Assembly: GCF_901447155.2 (NCBI RefSeq)
Contig: NZ_LR588413.1
Location: 310,001-374,000, forward strand
Direction of reading: 5' to 3'
DNA length: 64,000 nt
DNA from: Peptoniphilus catoniae
Lineage (GTDB): Bacteria; Bacillota; Clostridia; Tissierellales; Peptoniphilaceae
The number at the start of each line of letters is the position of its first letter. Positions within the stretch are counted from its first letter, which is position 1. A program made the translations under genes and the position numbers. The notes below the pieces were generated by a model that did not search any database, was not told the DNA's origin, and worked only from the letters and a program-made list of their open reading frames with translations. Positions 1 through 7,394 of this stretch are shown piece after piece.

Positions 1-361
1 AAAAGTTCTTTTCTTACCATTCTTTCTATTGCTTAAATTTCATATATTAAGTATTTAACTCCTGAAAGATTTTTTATTCTGCCTATAATGCCCTTATCTT
101 CAAGGCGCACTGCTGTACTTTCGTCATAGCCAACCTTTGAGCTAAATCTTTACACGTTAAAAATATTTTCTCTATTTCATACACTTCCCAGCGTTATTTG
201 TTTTTGCCTTTTTACTAACTCTTTAAATTTAGGTTTCTTCTTACATCTTCCACTACTTAATGCCTAAAATCTTTCCAATCTTCTTAGCTGCTTCAATAAG
301 TATTTAAAATCAATAGGTCCTATACCTAAAACTGTCAAAACTTTGAAAATCACCTCCTAAG
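1..361 (-). pseudogene. Decayed MerR/excisionase-type helix-turn-helix gene
   Basis: No intact frame exists here, but the minus strand translates in pieces into something gene-like. Around 165-135 one frame reads CKDLAQRL; after a frame shift the next frame continues GYDESTAVRLEDKGIIGRI and then a GVKYLIYEI segment ending in a TAA near 42-40, followed by IERMVRKEL in the same frame. The pattern (a helix-turn-helix, then a wing after R-x-x-x-x-G-V-x-Y) is that of MerR or excisionase DNA-binding domains. Further upstream, pieces such as IEAAKKIGKILGIK lie behind an AGGAGGTGA ribosome-binding site near 350-359. Frame changes and internal stops show decay. The family call is inference, and the gene may extend past the left edge. 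Confidence 0.5.
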
Positions 362-370
362 GCATTATTT

Positions 371-414
371 TTTAATAAGCACTTTATACTACTGCTTTTT
401 AGTTTCTTATTAAA
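371..414. repeat. Imperfect inverted repeat in the decayed region
   Basis: TTTAATAAG at 371-379 is mirrored by CTTATTAAA at 406-414, and flanking A/T bases can extend the stem. The loop is 26 nt and there is no clean T-run on either strand, so it is not a convincing terminator. It lies between two gene remnants and could be a leftover of either. No function assigned. Confidence 0.3.
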
Positions 415-483
415 TAATACATTTAATTTATTTATTCTTTTTTTGTTGTTTTCTTAGTAAATTTTTACGTGGGAGGTATTTCT

Positions 484-546
484 ATGAATATAGGGTATAG
501 AATAAAAGATAAAAAGATTAAATTAAACTGTTTATCATTGAATTAG
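484..546 (+). pseudogene. Truncated XRE-type regulator start
   Basis: A GGGAGG ribosome-binding site precedes an ATG at 484 that opens a 20-codon frame (MNIGYRIKDKKIKLNCLSLN) ending in TAG. The peptide resembles the first helix of Cro/CI (XRE) DNA-binding domains, which often begin with I-G-x-R-I-K-x-x-R and continue into L-S-x-x-x-L-A. Here the frame stops just where that second helix should begin, and no continuation was seen in other frames. It is most simply the stump of a lost regulator. A real small peptide gene cannot be excluded. Confidence 0.35.
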
Positions 547-595
547 TTTAAACTTTTGGGTTTTAAAATATAAAAATTTTAAGGAGGTTTTTGTA

Positions 596-1099
596 ATGGC
601 TAAAAAAATTAAAGGCGAAGATGGAAAAATTTATGTAGAAAAAAAGCCTTTCTACAAAAGGGTATGGTTTATAGCATTAGTAGTAATAGTTATTATTGTT
701 GCATTAATGCCAAAGGGAGACAAAGATGGAAACTCAACGGTAAATGAAGCAGCTGAAACAAGTACAAAAGAAATTACCTACACACCAGTTGATGCAGGTC
801 AAATGTTAGACGACTTGGAAAATAATGCACTTAATGCGGAAAAAACTTACAAAGATCAGGATTTAGAAATTACTGGAAAAATTTATGCAATTGATAGTTC
901 CGGAAAATACATAGCAATTGATGGCTTAAATTCTGAATTTACTATATCCGGAGTAACTTGTTACTTAAAAAATGACGAGCAAAAAGATGTAGTTGCCTCT
1001 GTTTCAAAGGGAGCTACAGTTGTTGTAAGAGGTCATGTTACTGATGTTGGAGAAGTAATGGGATATTCTGTAAATATTGACGAAATAGAAGCTAAATAA
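596..1099 (+). CDS. Membrane-anchored OB-fold (tRNA_anti-like) protein
   Basis: A 167-residue protein. The start ATG is preceded by AAGGAGG at good spacing. The N-terminus is short and lysine-rich, followed by one hydrophobic segment at about residues 24-38 that should act as an uncleaved membrane anchor with the rest outside the cell. Residues ~65-165 have the look of the small OB-fold domain of the tRNA_anti-like family: a helix with a YKDQDLEITGKI start, strands, and a closing G-A-T-V-V-V-R-G-H segment. Such domains occur in many Firmicutes surface or lipoprotein-like proteins and have no firmly known ligand. It stands alone among gene remnants. The domain call is by pattern recognition only. 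Confidence 0.65.
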   Translation: MAKKIKGEDGKIYVEKKPFYKRVWFIALVVIVIIVALMPKGDKDGNSTVNEAAETSTKEITYTPVDAGQMLDDLENNALNAEKTYKDQDLEITGKIYAIDSSGKYIAIDGLNSEFTISGVTCYLKNDEQKDVVASVSKGATVVVRGHVTDVGEVMGYSVNIDEIEAK

Positions 1100-1392
1100 C
1101 TAATATTAATCAGATTCAATTTAAATTACTTAAATTGGATAAAAAAAACAGTTTTAATCGATAAATCTTTAGCATATACCCATATAGCCTATGTTAAAAA
1201 AAGGAGCTAAAAATAACAAGGGTAGAGAACTGGATTTAATAGACTTAGCAATGACTTTATTACAAGTTCACTATTAAAAAGAGAAAACTCGATGATCTAA
1301 AGATCTTTAATATGTAAAATGTAGTGTAAAAATTTCTGATTTCTATAGTTGTTTATGGTATTTTACTGAATATTAGTAAAAAAGTTAAATAA
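1100..1392. other. Intergenic stretch, nothing recognisable
   Basis: Between the OB-fold gene and the tRNA-His terminator only short frames are present. One plus-strand frame at about 1200-1277 encodes roughly 25 residues (ending TLLQVHY) without a start codon in a suitable position, and may be a remnant of a lost gene. A small hairpin made by CAATTTAA / TTAAATTG near 1118-1136 is followed by A rather than T on the plus strand. I see no supported feature. Confidence 0.5.
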
Positions 1393-1454
1393 AAAATCCG
1401 CAAAGCACTGTATTTTAAGCTATTCTATAACTTTACAGTGTTTTGCAGATTTTA
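1393..1454 (-). terminator. Terminator downstream of tRNA-His
   Basis: A long imperfect inverted repeat, AAAATCYGCAAARCACTGTA in both arms, lies just after the tRNA 3' end. On the minus strand it is followed by a T-rich tract (TTTTTTATTT). This fits a factor-independent terminator for the tRNA. Confidence 0.75.
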
Positions 1455-1462
1455 AAAAACTC

Positions 1463-1540
1463 TGGGGTGGATAGTGGGATTCGAACCCACGACCTCAAGA
1501 GCCACAATCTTGCGCCCTAACCAACTAGGCCATACCCACC
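1463..1540 (-). tRNA. tRNA-His (GTG anticodon)
   Basis: The minus strand folds into a full cloverleaf. The anticodon stem CAAGA/TCTTG encloses the loop TTGTGGC, giving anticodon GTG for histidine. The acceptor stem GTGGGTA pairs with TATCCAC. Consistent with histidine tRNA identity, there is an extra G before position 1 (1540) opposite a C discriminator (1466), and the CCA end is encoded (1465-1463). The T arm contains GGTTCGAATCC. It lies downstream of rph-rdgB on the same strand and has its own probable promoter. Confidence 0.95.
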
Positions 1541-1558
1541 ACATCAGTGACTTTTTAT

Positions 1559-1587
1559 ATGTTATCAAAACTTTACATTTTAGTCAA
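1559..1587 (-). promoter_or_regulatory. Sigma-A promoter for tRNA-His
   Basis: TTGACT (1587-1582) and TAACAT (1564-1559) are separated by 17 nt on the minus strand, about 20 nt before the mature tRNA end. The -35 overlaps the intergenic gap just after the rph-rdgB stop codon. Confidence 0.6.
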
Positions 1588-1592
1588 GTCTT

Positions 1593-2894
1593 TTAGCTGT
1601 GTTTTTCCTCCAAAAACTTTCTGAATTCTTCTAGAGCTTTACTTCTGTGACTAATTTTATTCTTATCTTCTTCAGTCATTTCTGCAAAAGTCTTATTAAA
1701 TCCTTTAGGCAAAAACAAAGAATCATAACCGAATCCGTTCTCTCCTCTTTCTTCTCTAATTATCTCTCCTTGGCATATACCTTGAAATAAATGTTCTTTG
1801 CCGCTTTTTTCTATGTAGGATATAACTGTCTTAAAGTATGCCTTTCTGTTTTCTTTTTCTTTCATGCTTTCTAAAAGTTTTCTTCTGTTTGCAGCATCGT
1901 CATGTTCTCCGGCATACCTTGCTGAATGTACTCCCGGCTCTCCATTTAAAGCTTCTACAAACAACCCGGTATCATCTGCTATTACTGATAAATCAACTCT
2001 TTTTTTTATTTCTTGTGCTTTAATTTGTGCATTTTCCTCTAAGCTTTCAAAGTTTTCTTCAACTTCCATATCTCCTAAACCTACTTGACTTTTTGAAAGT
2101 AAATCCACAGGCAGACCTCTTAAAATATCTTTTATCTCTAGAATTTTATTTTTATTATCGCTGGATAAAACTATTTTTTCTCTTTTAGTTAGGACTTCTT
2201 CCCGGTTTTTAAATATCTCTTTTATACCTTTTTCTGCCAAATCTATTAAATCGTAAAGGTCTCTTTTGTCCATAGGCTCATTTTCAGATGTGCCTTGTAT
2301 TTCTATAATTTCAAGCTTATTATTCATAACTAAATTTAAGTCTACATCTGCTGAGAAATCTTCTTTGTAGTCTAAATCTAAAAGTTTTTTACCGTTAACT
2401 ATCCCTACGCTTATAGCTGCTATTGATGATTTAATAGGGTTCTCTTCAATTATTCCTTCTTTTAAGGCTTTATCTATTGCCAGGTATAACGCTATATAGG
2501 CTCCGTTTATACTTGCGGTTCTTGTGCCTCCATCGGCTGATATAACATCGCAGTCAATCCAAATAGTTTTATCTGCTATTTTTTTTAAATCTAAACTTGC
2601 TCTTAAGCTTCTGCCTATAAGTCTTTGTATTTCTTGATTTCTTCCATCAATTTTGCCTCTGGATATATCTCTTACTTTTCTGGATTTTGTGGATCCCGGT
2701 ATCATTGAATATTCACAGGACAACCAACCAGTTCCCTTACCCTTTAAGAAATATGGAACCTTATCTTCTATCATAGCGGTGCAAATAACTTTTGTATTTC
2801 CACATTGAATAAATACTGAACCTTGAGGGTTAACTAAATAATTAAGTTCATATTTAATAGGTCTTAGTTCGTCAAACGCTCTTTGATTTCTCAT
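1593..2894 (-). CDS. rph-rdgB: RNase PH fused to RdgB-type XTP/dITP diphosphatase
   Basis: A bifunctional protein of 433 residues. Residues ~1-238 are RNase PH, the phosphorolytic 3'-5' exoribonuclease that trims tRNA 3' ends; the family features are RAFDELRP near the start, SCEYSMIPGST, RDISRGKIDGRNQEIQRLIG and DCDVISADGGTRTASINGA. Residues ~243-433 are the Ham1/RdgB house-cleaning pyrophosphatase that removes ITP, dITP and XTP: SSDNKNKILEI, VIADDTGLFVEALNGEPGVHS with the catalytic Asp pair, FGYDSLF and SHRSKALE. Such fusions are known in some Firmicutes. The ATG at 2894 has GGAGG five bases upstream; a longer frame from a TTG at 2906 would overlap that site and is rejected. It is followed by tRNA-His. 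Confidence 0.93.
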   Translation of the reverse strand: MRNQRAFDELRPIKYELNYLVNPQGSVFIQCGNTKVICTAMIEDKVPYFLKGKGTGWLSCEYSMIPGSTKSRKVRDISRGKIDGRNQEIQRLIGRSLRASLDLKKIADKTIWIDCDVISADGGTRTASINGAYIALYLAIDKALKEGIIEENPIKSSIAAISVGIVNGKKLLDLDYKEDFSADVDLNLVMNNKLEIIEIQGTSENEPMDKRDLYDLIDLAEKGIKEIFKNREEVLTKREKIVLSSDNKNKILEIKDILRGLPVDLLSKSQVGLGDMEVEENFESLEENAQIKAQEIKKRVDLSVIADDTGLFVEALNGEPGVHSARYAGEHDDAANRRKLLESMKEKENRKAYFKTVISYIEKSGKEHLFQGICQGEIIREERGENGFGYDSLFLPKGFNKTFAEMTEEDKNKISHRSKALEEFRKFLEEKHS

Positions 2895-2904
2895 TTTATC
2901 CTCC

Positions 2905-2930
2905 AAAAATAAAAGAGGTTCAAACCTCTT
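2905..2930 (-). terminator. Terminator after the amidase gene
   Basis: AAGAGGTT / AACCTCTT forms a tight hairpin directly after the amidase stop codon, followed on the minus strand by TTTTATTTTT. The T-run abuts the ribosome-binding site of rph-rdgB, so rph must rely on read-through or on a promoter inside the amidase gene. Confidence 0.8.
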
Positions 2931-4295
2931 CTATTCTTCCACATATTCATCTAAATATCTAATTAAGCCCTTATATATTCCATCGGCAAGCTTATCTAAA
3001 TATTCATCATCCAACAAATTTTCATAGTCTTGCGGATTAGTCATAAATCCTAATTCCACTAAAGCTGAAACCGCCTTTGTTTTATTTAAAACTACAAGAT
3101 CAGGTCTATTTTTTATTCCCCTACTATTTGACCCTGTCTCATTTATCAGTTCCTTTAGCAATGCATTTGCAAGATGCTTTTGTTCAACTGTTTTTATACT
3201 TACATCTTTTTCATGTGCATATAATACCTCAATTCCTTTTGCATTCCTATTGTCAGAGGCGTTAATATGTATTGAAAGAAAGATTTCAAAATCATTATTA
3301 TTTGATTGATTTGCTCTATCTAAAAGCTTTACATACTCATCTCTTGATCTTGTCATTTCAATTTCATATCTATCATCTACAAATTTTGCTTCTAAACGTT
3401 TTGCAATCTCCAGGTTAAGATCCTTTTCCTTTAAGCCTGACTCTGTTACTGCTCCTGAGTCCTTACCTCCATGACCGGGATCTATCATTATAGATATTCT
3501 TCCTATAGGTTTTATTTTTTTACTTATAACTCTTTCTTCTTTATCTTGATTTTCATCTTCGTTTTCAAAGTCTATAGTAAGTCCTGCTGCCTTATAAACC
3601 TCTCCCTGGGATTTCTTATTTATTTCATTCATTTCTTTTTTTTCATAATTAGAAACAAAGGAATTTTTACGTGGCCCTGCACTTTTGGCTTTTGGCGCTG
3701 AATCCTTAATTAAGTCACCTGTTTCATCTTTATTGTCGGATATTTCACTTTCATTCTTAGGACTTTCTTTCTTCTCTTCCTGGGCACTTAAAAGAGCTTC
3801 CGCTTCAGCTTTTACTGTGGTAACTGATGCCGTCATAGTATCTTGATCCCAAGACACATCATAGCCTAAGGTTTCAGATAGAAATCTTAAAGGCACCATG
3901 GTCTTTGTTTCTTCTTCAGGTTCCTTATAATAGGTGAATTTAGCTAGAGAATCCTTCTCTAATTTTTTCTTTTCACCATTAATGTAAACAACATCAGAAT
4001 TTATTTTTAAAATTATTTCTTTATCGGAATAATTTATACTTGCAGATTTTAATTTATTATCCCAATTAACAGTAGCCCCCAAGCTTTCAGTAAGCTCTCT
4101 TATAGGTACAAAGGTTCTTCCATTTAGTGTATATGGTCTAAACTTAGAAGACAGATCCTTGCCATCTACCTGAACATTTACCTGATTTACAGGTGTTTCC
4201 TTATCATCTATAACTACACTAAATTGGGACTGTCCATAGGATACCTTACTTGTTAATAGAATAATAAGTGTTAAAAATAAAATAGTCTTTTTCAT
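2931..4295 (-). CDS. Secreted N-acetylmuramoyl-L-alanine amidase with copper-amine-oxidase-like stalk domain
   Basis: A 454-residue exported cell-wall hydrolase. A signal peptide spans ~1-21 (MKKTILFLTL, cleavage after SYG). Residues ~30-165 form the copper-amine-oxidase N-terminal-like domain common in Clostridia (TFVPIRELTESLG, MVPLRFLSETLG), thought to bind the cell envelope. A charged linker of ~100 residues follows. The C-terminal ~185 residues are an Amidase_3 domain with zinc ligands in DPGHGG, the Glu of KEKDLNLEIA and the His of SIHINA, plus the catalytic Glu of ALVELGFMTN. It cuts the bond between MurNAc and L-Ala. ATG 4295 sits behind AGGAGG; the upstream ATG at 4310 overlaps that site. 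A consensus promoter lies just upstream. Confidence 0.9.
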   Translation of the reverse strand: MKKTILFLTLIILLTSKVSYGQSQFSVVIDDKETPVNQVNVQVDGKDLSSKFRPYTLNGRTFVPIRELTESLGATVNWDNKLKSASINYSDKEIILKINSDVVYINGEKKKLEKDSLAKFTYYKEPEEETKTMVPLRFLSETLGYDVSWDQDTMTASVTTVKAEAEALLSAQEEKKESPKNESEISDNKDETGDLIKDSAPKAKSAGPRKNSFVSNYEKKEMNEINKKSQGEVYKAAGLTIDFENEDENQDKEERVISKKIKPIGRISIMIDPGHGGKDSGAVTESGLKEKDLNLEIAKRLEAKFVDDRYEIEMTRSRDEYVKLLDRANQSNNNDFEIFLSIHINASDNRNAKGIEVLYAHEKDVSIKTVEQKHLANALLKELINETGSNSRGIKNRPDLVVLNKTKAVSALVELGFMTNPQDYENLLDDEYLDKLADGIYKGLIRYLDEYVEE

Positions 4296-4315
4296 AAATC
4301 CTCCTAACATGTATA

Positions 4316-4344
4316 GTTATACATTAAAGTGGAATTTATGTCAA
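4316..4344 (-). promoter_or_regulatory. Sigma-A promoter for the amidase gene
   Basis: TTGACA (4344-4339) and TATAAC (4321-4316) are 17 nt apart on the minus strand, placing the start site about 15 nt before the coding start. It means the amidase is transcribed independently of the pilus operon upstream. Confidence 0.75.
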
Positions 4345-4365
4345 ACCGGTTACAAAGCTTTGTAA
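4338..4365 (-). promoter_or_regulatory. Partial WalR-like box and palindrome at the amidase promoter
   Basis: Reading on the minus strand, TGTAAC (4354-4349), five bases, then TGACAT partly matches the WalR consensus TGTWAH-N5-TGTWAH: the first half is perfect and the second has two mismatches. The same TGTAA also lies in a perfect 16-bp palindrome, TTACAAAGCTTTGTAA (4350-4365), that overlaps the stop codon of the preceding gene. It adjoins the -35 hexamer. The site is suggestive only because a better match sits at the other cell-wall hydrolase gene near 13703. Confidence 0.35.
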
Positions 4366-5339
4366 AGTTCATCTCTATTTACTTCCTTTAATGTTTCAAC
4401 TTTATCTGATATAATTGTAAGATTTTCTCCGTCTTTTATATGGCCTATCTTAGTAATTTTTATCTTATTATCACAGCATTCTCTTTTAAATTTTTTAAAA
4501 TTTTCTTCTGCCAGTATAAAAATCATGCTTCCTGATGAAATTAATCTGTAGGGATCAATTTTAAAATAGTCTACAATTTTTTTAGATGAAGTTTTTATAG
4601 GTATTAGATCTTTTTCTACTTCTATGTTCTTTCCTATAAACTTTGCAGTTTCAACTAAGGCACCATATATGCCTCCTTCTGTTACGTCGTGCATAAATTT
4701 TACTCCATGCTTCATAGCGATTTTTGATTCAGGTAAAACTGAAAGCAAGTCAATATAGCTTTCAAGTTCTTCTTTTTCCCTTAAACTAAGTAAATCCTCT
4801 AGTTCTTTTCTTTTTTCGGTATATAGGATTGAAGTCCCTTCTATAGCTATATCTTTTGATATGGCAATTATATCTGAAGAGTTTATTTTAGAGCAGTCCA
4901 TTTTCAAATCCTTGTTAAGCTTTCCAAGAGCAGTTGTCGTAAGAACTATTTGCTTTACTACATCAGTTACCTCAGTATGTCCTCCCACTATATCTACATT
5001 AAGTTTTTTGCATTGGACCTGGGCATCCTGGATAATAACTTTTAAATCCTCTAAATCTGCACTTGGTGGTATAAGGGCACTTATTAAAACTCCTATAGGT
5101 TCCGCGCCTTGGCATGCTATGTCGTTACAAGCGATATTTATTGCTAGGCTCCCGATATTTTTACCTGTAGCTGTAATAGGATCTGTTGAGGCTACAACAA
5201 GGTTACCTTCAAAATCCATCACAGCTGTGTCTGCGCCTATACCTGCTCCATTAATGACTTCTTTTCTGCTTAAGTTTATATTGTCAAGAATATATTTTTT
5301 TAATTCATCATTTGACAGTTTACCAATCTTCATTGCCAT
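4350..5339 (-). CDS. AIR-synthase-related protein (HypE/PurM-like superfamily)
   Basis: About 329 residues, a member of the PurM/HypE/ThiL/SelD ATP-binding superfamily. The N-terminus KIGKLSNDELKKYIL, the D-T-A-V-M-D and STDPITAT segments, then SLAINIACNDIACQGAEP, GGHTEVTDVV and the MHDVTEGGIYGAL motif of the second lobe are all typical. It lacks the C-terminal Cys tail of HypE substrates and the Cys/Sec-Gly-Cys start of SelD, so neither can be assigned; the reaction is unknown. It is the last gene of the topA-pilus operon. The start is uncertain: in-frame ATGs occur at 5354, 5339 and 5333, and the one at 5339 follows directly after the stop of the pilM/pilN gene with GGGAG 15 bases upstream. 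Confidence 0.75.
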   Translation of the reverse strand: MAMKIGKLSNDELKKYILDNINLSRKEVINGAGIGADTAVMDFEGNLVVASTDPITATGKNIGSLAINIACNDIACQGAEPIGVLISALIPPSADLEDLKVIIQDAQVQCKKLNVDIVGGHTEVTDVVKQIVLTTTALGKLNKDLKMDCSKINSSDIIAISKDIAIEGTSILYTEKRKELEDLLSLREKEELESYIDLLSVLPESKIAMKHGVKFMHDVTEGGIYGALVETAKFIGKNIEVEKDLIPIKTSSKKIVDYFKIDPYRLISSGSMIFILAEENFKKFKRECCDNKIKITKIGHIKDGENLTIISDKVETLKEVNRDELYKAL

Positions 5340-5340
5340 T

Positions 5341-6699
5341 TTACTTATTGTCATCTCCCAGAATAATCTCTATTTTAAAATTTAAAAGTCCATTTTCTAT
5401 ATTGCTTTCTATATTTTTACCTTGATAGCCTGTAGCATCTATTGCATCCTCAATTGCCTTTTCACTTTTGGCAACTCCCTTTATATAGGCAAGACCTTCT
5501 TTTAGACTGTAATCCACAAAGAAAACATCATCGCTTTCAATAGATTCTAACTTTAAAAACAGGTCCTCAAGTTTTTTATTCTCATCTATTTTAGCCTTGC
5601 CGGCAAGATCTTCATCTCTTTCTGCTAAAAGTAAATCATTTTGCTTTTTAATATTTTCTATATTTAAGTCATTAATTTTATTATCAAGATCTTCTTCCTT
5701 AATTTTAAGTTCTTGAATTTCACTATAGTTTTTATCTGTCTTATTGCTAAGCTGGAAAAAAATCAAACTGTTTAAAATTAATATAATGGCAAAAAGAAAA
5801 ATAGGTCTTTTATCTGATTTTTTCGGTTTATCTATAAAATTAAAATTTTCATTGAAATGAAAATTCTTATATTCAAATCCAAATTGTTTAGAAGTCGGAC
5901 TAATAATCTCATTTATCATTTTCTTAGTCTCATTAAAAAGAGCACTTCCTGTAAAGTAGGCTTTAGAATTATTTATAGAGTTTCCTATATATATTACCTT
6001 CTCATAAATTAAAAACTTTACCTCATTTAAAATTTCCTTCTTTATGTCTTCTCCAAGATCATAAAACTTTCTGTTAATAATATTGCTTAAACCGTAATAC
6101 TCCAAATCATACTTCTCAAGTATCTTATATATATCTCTATAGTATATAAGCTTTTGAGGTCTATTATTTATAATATTAATATTATTAAGACCGAAAAAAA
6201 CAAAGTTTTCATCAAGTCCTATTTCGACTCCATCCTTTAAAGAATAAATACCTATAAGATTCTTGTTTAGTCTTTCAAAAATATATATATAGTCTGACAA
6301 TATATTTTTATCTATAAGTCTTATATCTACTTTATAATTTTTATCATCATCTTTTGTTGCACTATATCTTATTTTATAAAGATCGACACTTACAGGTAAG
6401 ATATTATCGCTTTCATATTTAACCATAGATTCCAAATCATCTTCATTTACCTTTGGCAAGTCCAAGTTTAAAGTTAAAAATTTTGAAGATGGACTTACTA
6501 TAATAAAATTGTCTATGGTATTGTTAGTGAAAACTTTTTTAAAAAGATAGAAAAGATAATTTTTATCTAAAACTTCAAAATCAGATATTATACCCCTCGG
6601 CACTTCAAATTCTAAATCGGAATTTTCCCCTATAATTTTAATGGACAGATCTTCTATAATAATTATATTTATATCCTTATTTTTCCTTAAAAATTTCAT
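5341..6699 (-). CDS. PilM-PilN-like fused type IV pilus assembly protein
   Basis: A 452-residue protein with an inner-membrane platform architecture. Residues ~1-285 look like the actin-like PilM/GspL cytoplasmic fold (N-terminal INIIIIEDLSIKII, KVNEDDLESMVKYESDNILPV, which matches the PilM segment that precedes the pilus-assembly ATPase-like core). A single membrane helix lies at ~299-318, then a charged coiled coil at ~325-375, then a ferredoxin-like C-terminus, as in PilN. Sequence conservation is low, so the call rests on architecture and on position directly after the prepilin peptidase. Its ATG overlaps the stop of that gene by four bases (ATGA), with GGAG nine bases upstream. Known analogues are GspL (same fusion topology) and separate PilM and PilN. 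Confidence 0.65.
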   Translation of the reverse strand: MKFLRKNKDINIIIIEDLSIKIIGENSDLEFEVPRGIISDFEVLDKNYLFYLFKKVFTNNTIDNFIIVSPSSKFLTLNLDLPKVNEDDLESMVKYESDNILPVSVDLYKIRYSATKDDDKNYKVDIRLIDKNILSDYIYIFERLNKNLIGIYSLKDGVEIGLDENFVFFGLNNINIINNRPQKLIYYRDIYKILEKYDLEYYGLSNIINRKFYDLGEDIKKEILNEVKFLIYEKVIYIGNSINNSKAYFTGSALFNETKKMINEIISPTSKQFGFEYKNFHFNENFNFIDKPKKSDKRPIFLFAIILILNSLIFFQLSNKTDKNYSEIQELKIKEEDLDNKINDLNIENIKKQNDLLLAERDEDLAGKAKIDENKKLEDLFLKLESIESDDVFFVDYSLKEGLAYIKGVAKSEKAIEDAIDATGYQGKNIESNIENGLLNFKIEIILGDDNK

Positions 6700-7394
6700 A
6701 GTATCACTCCGAAAATACTAAGACATATATAGGGGCAAAAGGCTAACTCATCTTTTCTTGACTTTTTGCCTATCAAAATTAAAAAAACTCCTACTAAAGC
6801 TGCAAGAATAAAGGTGTTTCTAAAAATATAAAAAACTTCCAAATAAGACTTACAAAATAATCCCGATACAGCTCCCAGAAGAACATCAGCCTCTCCCATA
6901 GAACCTGATAGTTTATATATTAAATAATAAATTGACAAAAGAATTAGAGCTGAAAAAATATATTTTGATATATCACTTTTAAATATAAGTAAATACATAA
7001 GTTCAATTACCGCCAAAGCTAATATATCAACAGTGTAAACTTTCTTCTCTCTAAAATCTGTAAAGGAAATTAAAAGAAGTATAAGGGTTTGAACAGATCT
7101 TATAATAAATTCCAAGCTAAGTTTATATTTTAAATACAAAAGTAAAAATGCAAAAGCCGTAACTATTTCGTATAAAAATATAAATATGGAGATTCTGTCT
7201 CCACAGTTTTTGCACCTGCCCCTTAAAATCAAATAAGAAATCACCGGTACATTTAAGTAAAAAGGTATTACATAATTACAGGATTCGCACCTGGATCTGC
7301 CAACAAGAAAGTCTCTGATATTTTCTCTTTTATGAATAAAACAACCCATAAAAGATCCTAAAATAGACCCTAAAACAAATATTCCTATTTTCAT
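6696..7394 (-). CDS. pilD: Type IV prepilin peptidase / N-methyltransferase
   Basis: A 232-residue polytopic membrane protein, the aspartic protease that cleaves prepilins and methylates the new N-terminus. Residues ~10-70 carry the N-terminal domain with a four-cysteine zinc site (CESC and CKNC). The first catalytic Asp lies in SFTDFREKKVYTVD. The second lies in GEADVLL, where family members usually have G-x-G-D, so the middle Gly is Ala. About seven further membrane helices are visible. It overlaps the pilin stop by four bases (ATGA), with AAGGA immediately upstream. It should process the adjacent pilin and is a good marker that the locus is functional. Confidence 0.9.
   Translation of the reverse strand: MKIGIFVLGSILGSFMGCFIHKRENIRDFLVGRSRCESCNYVIPFYLNVPVISYLILRGRCKNCGDRISIFIFLYEIVTAFAFLLLYLKYKLSLEFIIRSVQTLILLLISFTDFREKKVYTVDILALAVIELMYLLIFKSDISKYIFSALILLSIYYLIYKLSGSMGEADVLLGAVSGLFCKSYLEVFYIFRNTFILAALVGVFLILIGKKSRKDELAFCPYICLSIFGVIL

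Noticed and set aside
4350-5339. Assignment of the AIR-synthase-like gene as selD or hypE
   Set aside because: The SelD Cys/Sec loop is absent and the HypE C-terminal Cys is missing; no hyp or sel partner genes are nearby.
4861-5385. A 174-codon plus-strand frame antisense to the AIR-synthase-like gene
   Set aside because: Its residues mirror the codons of the minus-strand gene, it has no domain pattern, and the minus-strand protein is well supported.
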